NCBI GenBank assembly: GCA_045430275.1
Contig: JAILXU010000001.1
Span: forward strand, 62,001 to 126,000
Direction of reading: 5' to 3'
Length of the DNA stretch: 64,000 nucleotides
From: Oceanobacter sp045430275
GTDB taxonomy: Bacteria; Pseudomonadota; Gammaproteobacteria; Pseudomonadales; Oceanobacteraceae
In this document: positions 17,388 through 26,822 of the stretch, piece by piece
Position numbering within the stretch: position 1 is the stretch's first letter
Layout: each line of letters opens with the position of its first letter
Notes under the pieces: generated by a model
What the model was told of the DNA's origin: nothing
The model's database searches: none
The model's input: the letters and a program-made list of their open reading frames with translations, nothing else
Program-made: the position numbers and the translations under genes

Positions 17388-18980
17388 ATGACTGAGCCCA
17401 CATCACCACAGTCGACAGACAGCAAGCCTGCCGAGCCTACTGCTCGTGAGAGTGGCTTGTTGAAATCTTCTTCCATAGTCAGTGTATTGACGTTGCTTAG
17501 CCGGGTGTTGGGGCTGGTGCGGGATGTGGTAGTGGCGCAGTATTTTGGCACTCGTATCGATGCCTTTCTGGTCGCGTTTAAAATCCCCAATTTCTTTCGT
17601 CGTCTGTTTGCAGAAGGGGCATTTACCGTCGCTTTTGTGCCGGTGCTCTCGGAATATCGCACCCAACGTGCCTTTCAGGATGTGCAGATGCTGGTGGCCA
17701 GAGTGTCTGGCGTATTGGGTACGGTGCTGTTTGGTGTGACGGTATTGGCCGTTACTTTTGCGGACTATTTACCCTGGTTGTTTGCCCCCGGTTTTCAGCA
17801 AGACCCGGAAAAATTTGCACTGACTGGTGAGCTGCTACAAATCACCTTTCCCTATCTGTTATTTATCGCCTTGACGGCATTTTCTGGCAGTGTCCTGAAC
17901 AGCTACGGTCGTTTTGCGGTGCCTGCCTTTACCCCGGTTTTGCTGAATGTGTGTCTGATCAGTATCACCTTGTGGGGGGTGGATGAATTCGACGAGCCGT
18001 TGTTTGCCCTGGCCTGGGGCGTTTTCTTTGCGGGCGTGTTGCAGTTTTTGTTTCAGTTGCCTTTTCTTGCGCGTCTTCAGTTGTTGGTGCGGCCTCAATA
18101 TCAGCCACAGGATGAGGGCGTACGGCGCATTGTCGGCTTGATGATTCCGGCGTTGTTCGGAGTGTCCGTCAGTCAGATTAACCTGCTGCTGGATACGGTG
18201 CTGGCGTCGTTCCTCGAAAACGGCAGTGTCAGTTGGCTGTATTACGCCGATCGCTTGAACAACCTGCCGTTGGGCCTGTTCGCCATCGCCATTGGTGTGG
18301 TGATTCTGCCAGCCTTGTCCAGTCGTCATGCCGAGCAGCAGCAAGAGGGGTTTGCAGACACGCTGGATTGGGCCATACGCATGGTATTTCTGCTGGCTTT
18401 ACCAGCAGCGTTGGCACTGGCGTTATTGGCTGAACCCTTGATGGCCACGATTTTCTATCACGGTGCGATTACGGAATACGACGTAAGCCAAATGAGCCTG
18501 GCATTGCAGGCGTACGCCAGCGGGTTGTTGGCCTTTATGATGATCAAGGTGCTGGCTCCGGGGTATTACGCCCGTCAGGATACAACGACGCCAGTGAAAA
18601 TCGGGATTCAGGCGATGGTCGTGAATATGGTGTTGAATCTGATTCTGGTATTTCCGTTTGATCATGTCGGGCTGGCGATGGCGACCGCATTGTCCTCCTT
18701 CTTTAATGCCTTTATGTTATATCGGGGATTGAAGCAGAAGGGTGTCTATCGAGCGTCTTCTGGCTGGCTGCGCTTTTCGCTGCGTTTGGTGCTGGCCAAT
18801 ATTGGCCTGGTTGCTGCCGTGTTGCTATTGGCAGGGCCATCTTCACAGTGGTTGGCCTGGGGTGCGACTGAGCGCATGTTCCAGATGGCGCTGGTTGTGA
18901 TCGCGGGTGTAGCGGTTTATGTTGGCGTATTAGTTGCTGCCGGGTTGCGTTTACGCCACTTGCGTGGCGTGCAATTTTGA
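17388..18980 (+). CDS. murJ: Lipid II flippase MurJ
   Basis: 530 residues with a hydrophilic N-terminal tail of about 25 residues, then about 14 membrane helices. Conserved MurJ/MviN motifs include SLLSRVLGLVRDVVVAQYFG-type N-terminus, KIPNFFRRLFAEGAF and the YADRLNNLPLGLF stretch. MurJ flips lipid II across the inner membrane for peptidoglycan synthesis. Located between rpsT and ribF as in Pseudomonas. Confidence 0.96.
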   Translation: MTEPTSPQSTDSKPAEPTARESGLLKSSSIVSVLTLLSRVLGLVRDVVVAQYFGTRIDAFLVAFKIPNFFRRLFAEGAFTVAFVPVLSEYRTQRAFQDVQMLVARVSGVLGTVLFGVTVLAVTFADYLPWLFAPGFQQDPEKFALTGELLQITFPYLLFIALTAFSGSVLNSYGRFAVPAFTPVLLNVCLISITLWGVDEFDEPLFALAWGVFFAGVLQFLFQLPFLARLQLLVRPQYQPQDEGVRRIVGLMIPALFGVSVSQINLLLDTVLASFLENGSVSWLYYADRLNNLPLGLFAIAIGVVILPALSSRHAEQQQEGFADTLDWAIRMVFLLALPAALALALLAEPLMATIFYHGAITEYDVSQMSLALQAYASGLLAFMMIKVLAPGYYARQDTTTPVKIGIQAMVVNMVLNLILVFPFDHVGLAMATALSSFFNAFMLYRGLKQKGVYRASSGWLRFSLRLVLANIGLVAAVLLLAGPSSQWLAWGATERMFQMALVVIAGVAVYVGVLVAAGLRLRHLRGVQF

Positions 18981-19024
18981 TCAGGCAGAGTACGACGTGC
19001 CTGTTCGCTCGAGGGGTGCTTGGC

Positions 19025-19030
19025 TATAAT
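19025..19030 (+). promoter_or_regulatory. Candidate -10 element before ribF
   Basis: A perfect TATAAT lies 37 bases upstream of the ribF ATG in the 87-base murJ-ribF gap. No good -35 is seen 16-18 bases further upstream (TGTTCG is the nearest), so the promoter call is tentative. Confidence 0.35.
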
Positions 19031-19067
19031 TCGCCCCTTGTATTGATTGACAGAGAATGAGGATTTC

Positions 19068-20003
19068 ATGCGGTTGCTGCGTGGCTTGTACAATATTCCA
19101 TCCGGTTTTCAGGGCTGCGTTGCAACGATAGGCAACTTTGATGGGCTGCATTTGGGACATCAGGCGGTATTGGCTGCCTTGAGTAAGGCATCGGAAGAAA
19201 CGGGTATGCCGACGCTGGTGATGCTGTTTGAACCTCAGCCTAAAGAGTTTTTTGCTCCGGCCCAAGCTCCGGCGCGTCTGGCCAGTGTGCGCGAGAAATT
19301 GCTGGATTTGCAGCAGGCTGGTGTCGATTACGTTCTCTGTCTGCCGTTTAACCAGCGCTTGCGTTCGATGACGGCGGATGCCTTTATTCAGCACATTCTG
19401 GTGGATGCCCTGAAGGTTCAGCATTTGATTGTCGGAGATGACTTCCGCTTTGGCTGTGATCGTCGTGGCGACTTTCAGGCGCTGTCAGCAGCAGGCAAGA
19501 TACATCGGTTCGAGGTTGAAGATACGCCGACGTATGAAATCGACCACACGCGAGTCAGCAGCACTCGCATCCGGTCTGAACTGTCGTGTGCCGGGTTAAG
19601 CGCGGTGAATCGATTAATGGGACGTCCTTATCGCATGAATGGCCGTATCATTACCGGACGGCAGTTAGGGCGTACTCTCAATACACCCACCGCCAATGTA
19701 CGCATTGATCGGCGAACGCTAACCATGAGCGGGGTGTTTGTGGTGCAGGCGCGTATCGAAGAAACCGGTCAGGTGTACCAGGGCGTTGCCAATCTGGGGG
19801 TCAAACCCTCTGTGGCTGAGCAGCCTGAACCTTCTCTGGAGGTTCATTTACTGGACTACTCCGGGGATGTGTACGGCAAGCACCTTGATGTGGTGTTTTT
19901 GGCCCGCCTGAGAGAAGAAAAGCGGTTTGGCTCACTCGATGAGCTGACCACTGCGATAGAACAGGATAAAAGCGACGCCCGAGCCTGGTTTGCTCGGGGT
20001 TGA
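19068..20003 (+). CDS. ribF: Bifunctional riboflavin kinase/FAD synthetase
   Basis: 311 residues from MRLLRGLYNIPSG, which aligns with E. coli MKLIRGIHN; GAGG at 19058 supports this ATG over one 21 bases upstream. The N-terminal FAD synthetase domain has TIGNFDGLHLGH; the C-terminal riboflavin kinase domain has GRQLGRTLNTPTANV (PTAN motif). It makes FMN and FAD from riboflavin. First gene of the ribF-ileS-lspA-fkpB-ispH run. Confidence 0.97.
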   Translation: MRLLRGLYNIPSGFQGCVATIGNFDGLHLGHQAVLAALSKASEETGMPTLVMLFEPQPKEFFAPAQAPARLASVREKLLDLQQAGVDYVLCLPFNQRLRSMTADAFIQHILVDALKVQHLIVGDDFRFGCDRRGDFQALSAAGKIHRFEVEDTPTYEIDHTRVSSTRIRSELSCAGLSAVNRLMGRPYRMNGRIITGRQLGRTLNTPTANVRIDRRTLTMSGVFVVQARIEETGQVYQGVANLGVKPSVAEQPEPSLEVHLLDYSGDVYGKHLDVVFLARLREEKRFGSLDELTTAIEQDKSDARAWFARG

Positions 20004-20049
20004 ACAAGCATACATACGTATTCAAGACATTCAGGAAAGCGATCCGGCC

Positions 20050-22947
20050 ATGAACGATAAAGTGGAAAGCCAGTATAAAAACACTCTGAACCTGCCAGAT
20101 ACCAGTTTCCCGATGCGGGGCAATCTGGCCAAGCGCGAACCGGCCATGCTGGCGCGCTGGGAAGAGATGGGGCTGTATCAGAAAATTCGTCAGGCACGTG
20201 CCGGACGTGATCCTTTTGTGCTGCACGATGGCCCTCCTTATGCCAACGGCAAAATCCACATTGGCCATGCGGTCAACAAGATTCTCAAGGATGTGATCGT
20301 CAAGTCCCAGACCCTGAATGGCAAGGACGCGCCGTATGTGCCAGGTTGGGATTGTCACGGTTTGCCGATTGAGCTGAAAGTTGAAGAGCAGGTTGGCAAG
20401 GTCGGTGACAAGGTCACGGCTTCTGAATTTCGCCAGCATTGTCGCGAATACGCAGCCAAGCAGGTGGATGGCCAGCGTGAAGACTTCAAGCGTTTGATGG
20501 TTCTGGGAGATTGGGAAAACCCGTATCTGACCATGGACTTCCACTTTGAAGCCGACATCATCCGCACTTTGGGTCGTATCATCGACAAGGGCCATTTGCA
20601 CAAAGGCTTCAAGCCAGTGAACTGGTGTCCTGACTGTGGTTCTGCCCTGGCGGAAGCCGAGGTTGAATATCAGGATAAAAAGTCGATTGCCATTGATGTG
20701 AAGTTTGCGTTTGCCAACGCGCCTGCCTTGATCGAAGCCTTCGGTCTGGATGCGTCCGCTTATGCTGATGTGCCTGCCAGTATTGTGATCTGGACGACCA
20801 CACCATGGACGTTGCCTGCGAACGAAGCCGTGTCGGTACACCCAACGCTGGAATACTCGCTGGTCAAACTGACCGAGCGGAACGAATTGCTGGTATTGGC
20901 CGCTGATCTGGTCACGGATGCGATGGGGCGTTATGGCATTGAAGCGGATGGCTTTGAAGTGCTGGCAACGACCAAAGGCGCGACGTTTGGCCAGACTGCT
21001 GAGCAAACAGAAGTTCCCTTTATGCTGGTACACCCGTTTATGCCGGGTACTGATGCCACTGAAAAAACCGTTCCGGTCATCACCGGCGACCATGTGACGG
21101 CAGACTCGGGTACGGGTGCGGTTCATACGGCTCCCATGCATGGCGCGGACGATTACAAGGTATCCGAGCAGTTTGGTGTGAAAGCCAACGAAATGCTGGT
21201 CGATAGCCAGGGCTGTTTCATCAACAATGCTGTTCTGGAGCAACTGGAACTGGCGGGCCTGAGCACGGCTGACAAAGGCAACTTCCGGGTGCTGGGCATT
21301 CTGAATGAGCGCGGTGCTTTGCTGAAGAAAGTGAACATCAAACACAGTTATCCTCATTGCTGGCGTCATAAAACCCCGATTATCTTCCGGGCAACGCCGC
21401 AGTGGTTTATCAGTATGGATCAAGCCGGTTTGCTGACGCAGGCCATGCACGAAGTGGATAACACGGTTGAGTGGCGTCCGGGTTGGGGCAAGGCTCGTAT
21501 TGAAGGCATGATGACAGAACGCCCGGACTGGTGTATTTCCCGTCAGCGTACCTGGGGCGTGCCAATTGCCTTGTTCGTTCACAAGGAAACCAGCAATGTT
21601 CATCCGCGTACGCCAGAGCTGATCGAAGCGGTTGCCAAGCGCGTGGAAGAAAAAGGCATTGATGCCTGGTTTGATCTCGATCCGGCGGAGTTGCTGGGTG
21701 ATGAGGCAGGCCAATACGAAAAAGTCATTGATACGCTGGATGTCTGGTTTGATTCCGGTGTGACACACACGGCGGTATGCCGCCAGCGTGATGGTTTGAC
21801 CTTCCCGGCAGATTTGTACCTGGAAGGCTCTGATCAGCATCGTGGCTGGTTTCAAAGCTCCTTGCTGACCAGTGTGGCAGCGTACGCTCAGGCGCCTTAC
21901 AAAACGGTTCTGACCCATGGCTTTACGGTAGATGGTGATGGCCGCAAGATGTCCAAGTCTCTGGGCAATACGGTTGAGCCTCAGAAAGTACTGAACAGCC
22001 TGGGTGGAGATATCCTGCGCTGGTGGGTAGCAGATACTGACTACAGCGGTGAAATGACGGTTTCGGATGAAATCCTCAAGCGCAATGCGGATTCCTATCG
22101 TCGTGTGCGTAACACCTGTCGCTTCCTGCTGGCGAATATTAATGGCTTTGATCCGAAAACGGATCTGGTTTCAGGTGATCAATTATTGCCACTGGATGCC
22201 TGGATCGTGGATTACACTCGCACGTTGCAGGAGCAGGTAGCTGCTTTCTATCAGGATTACGACTTCAAAGGCTTGACCAAAACACTGATGAACTTCTGCG
22301 TCAGTGAATTGGGTGGCTTCTATCTGGATGTGATCAAGGATCGTCAATACACCTGCAAGGCCGATGGTCTGCCACGTCGCAGCGCCCAGACGGCCTTGTT
22401 CCATGTTCTGGAAGCCATGAGTCGCTGGATTGCACCGGTTCTGTCGTTTACGGCTGAAGAGATCTGGGATTGTCTGCCGGGTGAGCGTGAGGAGTCGATC
22501 TTCCTGGCCGAGTGGTATCAGGACTTCCCGGAATTGCCTGCAAGCCAGTTCTCTAACGAATACTGGCAAACCATTCTGGCGGTGAAGGAATGTGTGAACG
22601 GGGAACTGGAGAAAAAACGTGGAGACAAACAGATTGGAGCCAATCTGACCGCTGAGGTGACCTTGTATGCCAGCCCGGAATTGAAAGCACAGCTCGATTT
22701 ACTGGAGCAAGAACTGCGTTTCATTTTGCTGACGTCTGCGGCCACGGTTCAACCTTTCTGTGTTGATCAGGGGGAAGCCACCGAGCTGGGCGACTTGCGC
22801 ATTACCGTAGTGGCTTCTGAACACGAGAAGTGTGAGCGCTGCTGGCATCACAGTGATGACATTGGCACAAACGCTGCTCATCCAACTTTGTGCGGTCGTT
22901 GTGTCGAAAATATTGAAGGAGAGGGCGAAACCCGCCTGTATGCCTGA
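20050..22947 (+). CDS. ileS: Isoleucyl-tRNA synthetase
   Basis: 965 residues from MNDKVESQYKNTLNLPDTSF, chosen because it aligns with E. coli MSDYKSTLNLPETGF and AGGAAAG lies ten bases before. Class I motifs: HIGH as HIGHA (GKIHIGHAVNK) and KMSKS. The CP1 editing domain contains TTTPWTLPAN, and the C-terminal zinc finger has CERCWHH and CGRC. It charges tRNA(Ile) and edits valine. The stop overlaps the lspA ATG by one base. Confidence 0.98.
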   Translation: MNDKVESQYKNTLNLPDTSFPMRGNLAKREPAMLARWEEMGLYQKIRQARAGRDPFVLHDGPPYANGKIHIGHAVNKILKDVIVKSQTLNGKDAPYVPGWDCHGLPIELKVEEQVGKVGDKVTASEFRQHCREYAAKQVDGQREDFKRLMVLGDWENPYLTMDFHFEADIIRTLGRIIDKGHLHKGFKPVNWCPDCGSALAEAEVEYQDKKSIAIDVKFAFANAPALIEAFGLDASAYADVPASIVIWTTTPWTLPANEAVSVHPTLEYSLVKLTERNELLVLAADLVTDAMGRYGIEADGFEVLATTKGATFGQTAEQTEVPFMLVHPFMPGTDATEKTVPVITGDHVTADSGTGAVHTAPMHGADDYKVSEQFGVKANEMLVDSQGCFINNAVLEQLELAGLSTADKGNFRVLGILNERGALLKKVNIKHSYPHCWRHKTPIIFRATPQWFISMDQAGLLTQAMHEVDNTVEWRPGWGKARIEGMMTERPDWCISRQRTWGVPIALFVHKETSNVHPRTPELIEAVAKRVEEKGIDAWFDLDPAELLGDEAGQYEKVIDTLDVWFDSGVTHTAVCRQRDGLTFPADLYLEGSDQHRGWFQSSLLTSVAAYAQAPYKTVLTHGFTVDGDGRKMSKSLGNTVEPQKVLNSLGGDILRWWVADTDYSGEMTVSDEILKRNADSYRRVRNTCRFLLANINGFDPKTDLVSGDQLLPLDAWIVDYTRTLQEQVAAFYQDYDFKGLTKTLMNFCVSELGGFYLDVIKDRQYTCKADGLPRRSAQTALFHVLEAMSRWIAPVLSFTAEEIWDCLPGEREESIFLAEWYQDFPELPASQFSNEYWQTILAVKECVNGELEKKRGDKQIGANLTAEVTLYASPELKAQLDLLEQELRFILLTSAATVQPFCVDQGEATELGDLRITVVASEHEKCERCWHHSDDIGTNAAHPTLCGRCVENIEGEGETRLYA

Positions 22948-23462
22948 TGAATGATAAGTCTCGGCGAGACCTGATGTGGTTTCTGATTGTTATTGGCATT
23001 TTTACTGCTGATATCGCGACGAAACAAATAGCGGAAGCCATGCTGGAATATGGACGGGGAATACCTGTCCTGCCAGTGCTGGATTTTACTCTGCTGTATA
23101 ACAAGGGCGCAGCTTTCAGCTTTCTGGCCAGTGAGTCGGGGTGGCAGCGTTGGCTGTTTACGGGCATATCCGGTGTCGTCAGCTTAGTCTTGATGGGCTG
23201 GCTGTATCGGCTGGAGAAGAATCAGGTTTGGCTTGGTGTCGCTTTGGCTCTGATTCTCGGCGGGGCTTTGGGCAACCTGTTTGACCGGGTTGCGTTTGGA
23301 CATGTGATTGACTTTATTGCTGTCCATTGGAACGACGCCTATTTCCCTGCGTTTAATATTGCGGATTCTGCGATTACCGTTGGCGCAATTATGCTGGGTA
23401 TTGATGCCATTCGAGACAGTATCCAGGCGGATAAAAACAAATCCAATTCAGAATCGTGCTGA
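22947..23462 (+). CDS. lspA: Lipoprotein signal peptidase (signal peptidase II)
   Basis: 171 residues with four membrane helices. The two catalytic aspartates are in GNLFDR (about residue 115) and FNIADSAI (about 134); NKGAAFSFL is also conserved. LspA cuts diacylated prolipoproteins before the lipid-modified Cys, and would process the lipoproteins in this window. Translationally coupled to ileS. Confidence 0.97.
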   Translation: MNDKSRRDLMWFLIVIGIFTADIATKQIAEAMLEYGRGIPVLPVLDFTLLYNKGAAFSFLASESGWQRWLFTGISGVVSLVLMGWLYRLEKNQVWLGVALALILGGALGNLFDRVAFGHVIDFIAVHWNDAYFPAFNIADSAITVGAIMLGIDAIRDSIQADKNKSNSESC

Positions 23463-23486
23463 ATATTCATTGATTGAGAGCGTGAC

Positions 23487-23939
23487 ATGTCTGTAGCAAC
23501 CATAAGTGCCAATAGCCAAATTAGCCTGCATTTTTCTCTGAAAATGGATGATGGTCAGGTGATTGATTCAACGTTTGATCGAGCGCCTGCATCGTTTTCC
23601 ATGGGGGACGGCAGTTTACTGCCAGGCTTCGAGGCTCGTTTGTTGGGGTTGGTGACGGGGGATCGCAAAGAGTTCGATATTCCTCCGGAAGACGGCTTTG
23701 GTCAGCCAAACCCCAATAATATGCAGACGATGAAGCGTACGGATTTTGCGGCTGATATGCCCATTGCTCCGGGGTTGGTGGTTTCCTTTGCTGATGCCCA
23801 GAATGCGGAATTGCCGGGTGTGATTGCCAGTATTGAAGGCGATCGGGTTGAGGTGGATTTCAATCACCCTCTGGCGGGTAAAACGCTAAAATTTGACGTG
23901 CAGATTCTGGAGGTCAAAGATGCAGATCAAGCTGGCTAA
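23487..23939 (+). CDS. fkpB: FKBP-type peptidyl-prolyl isomerase (SlpA/FkpB)
   Basis: 150 residues. FKBP domain pattern LKMDDGQVIDSTFD, FSMGDGSLLPGFEARLLGL, with an insert-in-flap region (PPEDGFGQPNPNN) characteristic of SlyD/SlpA-type enzymes, and the closing AGKTLKFDVQILEV. It speeds proline isomerisation and may chaperone folding. Always beside lspA and ispH in this lineage; overlaps the ispH start by 20 bases. Confidence 0.95.
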   Translation: MSVATISANSQISLHFSLKMDDGQVIDSTFDRAPASFSMGDGSLLPGFEARLLGLVTGDRKEFDIPPEDGFGQPNPNNMQTMKRTDFAADMPIAPGLVVSFADAQNAELPGVIASIEGDRVEVDFNHPLAGKTLKFDVQILEVKDADQAG

Positions 23940-24867
23940 TCCACGCGGTTTCTGTGCGGGTGTTGATCGTGCGATTGATATTGTTAATCGCGCGCTGGAC
24001 TTGTTTGAACCTCCTATTTATGTCCGTCATGAGGTTGTTCACAATAAGTTTGTAGTGAATGGCTTGAGAGATCGTGGCGCTATCTTCGTCGATGAGCTGC
24101 ACGAAGTACCAGACGACAGCATTGTGATTTTCTCGGCTCATGGTGTGTCTCAGGCTGTGCGTCAAGAGGCAGAAAATCGTGGTTTGAAGGTGTTTGATGC
24201 AACTTGTCCGCTGGTCACCAAGGTGCACCTGGAAGTGGCTCGTTACAGTGCCGATGGCAGCGAGTGCATCCTGATTGGCCATAAGGGCCACCCGGAAGTC
24301 GAAGGGACGATGGGGCAATACAACCACTCTGCGGGTGGGGAAATCTATCTGGTTGAGAATGAAGATGATGTGGCAACGCTTCAGGTCAAGAATACCAGCC
24401 AGCTTTCTTACGTGACCCAGACAACCCTGTCGATGGATGATACGGCCAGAGTGATTGATGCACTGCGCCAGCGTTTCCCGCAAATTAAGGGGCCTCGCAA
24501 GGACGACATCTGTTATGCCACCCAAAACCGTCAGGACGCAGTCAAAAATCTGGCGGCACAATGTGATTTGCTGTTGGTGGTAGGGTCGCCCAATAGCTCC
24601 AACTCAAATCGTCTGCGTGAGCTGGGTGAGAGGATGGGAGCCAAGGCGTATTTGATTGACGATGCAACGGAAATACAACCCGAATGGCTGGCCGCTGCAT
24701 CCAGCGTTGGTATTACCGCAGGTGCTTCTGCTCCAGAAGTATTGGTTCAGAAAGTGATACAGCATTTGGCGTCGGTGGGAGGGCAACTTCCGGAAGAGAT
24801 GTCAGGAACAGAAGAAAACGTGGTTTTCTCCCTGCCCAAAGAACTGAAAATGGTCGAGGTGAGCTGA
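23920..24867 (+). CDS. ispH: 4-hydroxy-3-methylbut-2-enyl diphosphate reductase
   Basis: 315 residues from MQIKLANPRGFCAGVDRA, close to the 316 of E. coli; the start lies inside fkpB and an upstream ATG at 23893 would add unrelated residues. Three Fe-S cysteines are visible: GFCAG (residue 12), DATCPLV (about 96) and AAQCDLL (about 197). The catalytic Glu lies in PEVEGTMGQ. It is the last step of the MEP isoprenoid pathway. Convergent with pilE, with only five bases between stops. Confidence 0.97.
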   Translation: MQIKLANPRGFCAGVDRAIDIVNRALDLFEPPIYVRHEVVHNKFVVNGLRDRGAIFVDELHEVPDDSIVIFSAHGVSQAVRQEAENRGLKVFDATCPLVTKVHLEVARYSADGSECILIGHKGHPEVEGTMGQYNHSAGGEIYLVENEDDVATLQVKNTSQLSYVTQTTLSMDDTARVIDALRQRFPQIKGPRKDDICYATQNRQDAVKNLAAQCDLLLVVGSPNSSNSNRLRELGERMGAKAYLIDDATEIQPEWLAAASSVGITAGASAPEVLVQKVIQHLASVGGQLPEEMSGTEENVVFSLPKELKMVEVS

Positions 24868-24877
24868 GAGGCTCACC
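24858..24877. terminator. Hairpin spanning the ispH and pilE stop codons
   Basis: GGTGAGC (24858-24864), loop TGAGAG, GCTCACC (24871-24877). The seven-base stem embeds the end of ispH and the end of pilE, whose stop codons lie five bases apart. There is no T-tract, so it may be a weak bidirectional terminator or an mRNA 3'-end stabiliser. Confidence 0.45.
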
Positions 24878-25286
24878 ACTCCAGAGTGGTTCCATCCAGT
24901 ATACGATCCTGGCGGCCCATGGTGTTGGCGATCAGGTTGCCGTCACCTGCTTGCTCTCCCTGAGCTTTAGCAACAATCTCAACACACTCTTTCAGAGTGT
25001 AGCCTGAACAGCTTTGTGCTTTGATTTTATAGCGTACATCTCTGGTCTCATGCTCACCACTGCTATTAACTTGTAGCCCAAGGGTTTTAAGCGTTTTTGT
25101 GTAGGTGAGTTCGTCGGTATAAAACCGTTCCTGAGCTGACAGGATTTCTTGTATAACACCAATGGCATCGCTGCGGTAGCCTGATTGAATATTTCTGTTA
25201 TAGGAGGGTATTGCAACAGAAGCAAGGATGCCAATCACAACGAGTACAACCATTAATTCTATTAGAGAAAAACCATTTCTCTTCAT
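24873..25286 (-). CDS. pilE: Type IV minor pilin PilE
   Basis: 137 residues. Class III signal MKRNG, cut before F, then FSLIELMVVLVVIGILASVAIPSY with Glu5: a short five-residue leader and PilE-type sequence. The pair of Cys near residues 92 and 100 fits the pilin D-region. PilE is a minor pilin incorporated at the pilus tip complex. GGGAG lies upstream of the ATG. Last gene of the minor-pilin operon, next to ispH exactly as in P. aeruginosa. Confidence 0.92.
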   Translation of the reverse strand: MKRNGFSLIELMVVLVVIGILASVAIPSYNRNIQSGYRSDAIGVIQEILSAQERFYTDELTYTKTLKTLGLQVNSSGEHETRDVRYKIKAQSCSGYTLKECVEIVAKAQGEQAGDGNLIANTMGRQDRILDGTTLEW

Positions 25287-25299
25287 TATATTAGCTCCC

Positions 25300-26193
25300 T
25301 TAGGGTTTGTGGGTATAGTTTTTTAGTGCGACCGTTGTGATTTGAATCTGTCTTGGAATTTGGTCATTGGTGAAACTGTAAGGCTTGGCATCAAAAAGAA
25401 TATAACTACGGTTCGCTTTTACCATGTTGAAATTTGAAAATGCGCGTGTCAGCACAGCAATGCGCACAGCATAAACGCTGTTCATGTCGATGGAAGTATC
25501 CAGTGAACGATAGTTATAAATGTCGCCAAAGTAAATGCCGGTTTTTCCAGGGGTTACATCTGACTCCGCATATAGAGCTTGTAAACCTTCAATTCCGGAA
25601 GCCAACGTTTGAGGAAAGTTCAGAATTTTCCCGGTGTCATCGTTATAGGTGACACACTTTAATACGTCATCGTAACTATCGGACTGATCTTCAGATTTTT
25701 CATGGCTATTTCCATTGGCTATTATCGCACTTTCAACCCAATAAACATCGACTAGCACGGACTCTCCACTGGTTAGGCCAGCAGTGCCTTTTAAATCGAT
25801 GCCAGTACAGTCTTCAGCTTCCCAAGGGTATGCGGAATCATCATTAAACGTTCTGCGTATGGCAATACGGTCATTTGTATCTTCACTGTTGAAAGAACAG
25901 TGGGCATTATCATCTGGAGGGACGATTGTATTATCTGTACATATGTTGGAAAAAGGTTGTATTCGTTCGGCCTGCAAGTCTGCCGAAAATCCGGCTTTTC
26001 TTATTTGCTGATAGAGTAGTGTAGTAGTCAGGCGTGCAGTTTCCTGTGCCTGTGATACTCCGTTGGTATGTGCCGATGTTTTATTGGCTGTCATCATGAT
26101 TTTAACCATGGAAAGCCCAATAGCTAACATCAATACACCAACAATCATTAACTCAATTAAACTGACACCAGTTTGCTTCTTTATTGATCTCAT
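25300..26193 (-). CDS. pilW: Type IV pilus minor pilin PilW
   Basis: 297 residues. Prepilin leader MRSIKKQTG before VSLIELMIVGVLMLAIGLSMVK; Glu5 present. The size and the long globular region (with QIRKAGFSAD and ending in VYAVRIAVLTRAF...) fit PilW, which with PilV, PilX, FimU and PilY1 primes pilus assembly. Its ATG overlaps the pilV stop by four bases; pilE follows after 13 bases. Confidence 0.9.
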   Translation of the reverse strand: MRSIKKQTGVSLIELMIVGVLMLAIGLSMVKIMMTANKTSAHTNGVSQAQETARLTTTLLYQQIRKAGFSADLQAERIQPFSNICTDNTIVPPDDNAHCSFNSEDTNDRIAIRRTFNDDSAYPWEAEDCTGIDLKGTAGLTSGESVLVDVYWVESAIIANGNSHEKSEDQSDSYDDVLKCVTYNDDTGKILNFPQTLASGIEGLQALYAESDVTPGKTGIYFGDIYNYRSLDTSIDMNSVYAVRIAVLTRAFSNFNMVKANRSYILFDAKPYSFTNDQIPRQIQITTVALKNYTHKP

Positions 26194-26822
26194 GGGGTGA
26201 AGTCCATTTTGATGCTATCTCTGCGTGTTGCTATTTTGGTATTGGGGGGCATTAAGCTAACGTCAGTAATATAGACTTTGTTACCTTTAGTGTCGGTTGC
26301 GACTCCGGTACGTGAAGCCCAGGATAATGCGATGGTGATTTGAAATTCTTGATCTGTGCTGGTCGGTGTCACGAAAACAGATAACTTGGGGTCAGCAATA
26401 AAACTGCTGGCATTGGTTTTGACAACATCTGCGTTGCTAACCAAAATATCTCGACCACAAAATGTATCCCATAAATCGTATGCTGCCAATTCCGCACCTG
26501 AACAAACTGTGGCCTGAGTATCATTAGTGCCATCAAAGTAATCAGCACATACTTTGGTGGTAGTTAGTGAACTACAGGATTGTTCGCCGCCGGTGTTATA
26601 CGAAAGGGCAGCTTCAGGGTTTGCGACAATACGATTGCGTAAATCCTCTATCATCCAAACAGCCTGAGAGCGACTGCCTGAGTCAATTGCAGAGCGGTTC
26701 GCTTCCAGCATCATGGCGTTTAACCCAACCAGGCCAATTGTAGTTATGGCTAGGGTGACTGCTATTTCAGCAAGTGTAAATGCAGCTGTTTTGGAATATA
26801 AACTTAACTGCTTCATGTGCAT
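26190..26822 (-). CDS. pilV: Type IV pilus modification/minor pilin PilV
   Basis: 210 residues. The N-terminal helix AFTLAEIAVTLAITTIGLVGLNAMML and ANRSAIDSGSRSQA are typical of PilV. The residue before the cleavage site is Ala (KTAA then FTLAE) where prepilins nearly always have Gly. A second ATG at 26816 has better spacing to GAGAA and may be the true start. The start overlaps the end of the preceding pseudopilin gene by ten bases; it is coupled to pilW. Confidence 0.88.
   Translation of the reverse strand: MHMKQLSLYSKTAAFTLAEIAVTLAITTIGLVGLNAMMLEANRSAIDSGSRSQAVWMIEDLRNRIVANPEAALSYNTGGEQSCSSLTTTKVCADYFDGTNDTQATVCSGAELAAYDLWDTFCGRDILVSNADVVKTNASSFIADPKLSVFVTPTSTDQEFQITIALSWASRTGVATDTKGNKVYITDVSLMPPNTKIATRRDSIKMDFTP

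Noticed and set aside
19801..21918. 705-residue open frame on the minus strand
   Set aside because: It lies opposite ribF and ileS, has no domain pattern, and reflects codon bias of the real genes on the plus strand.
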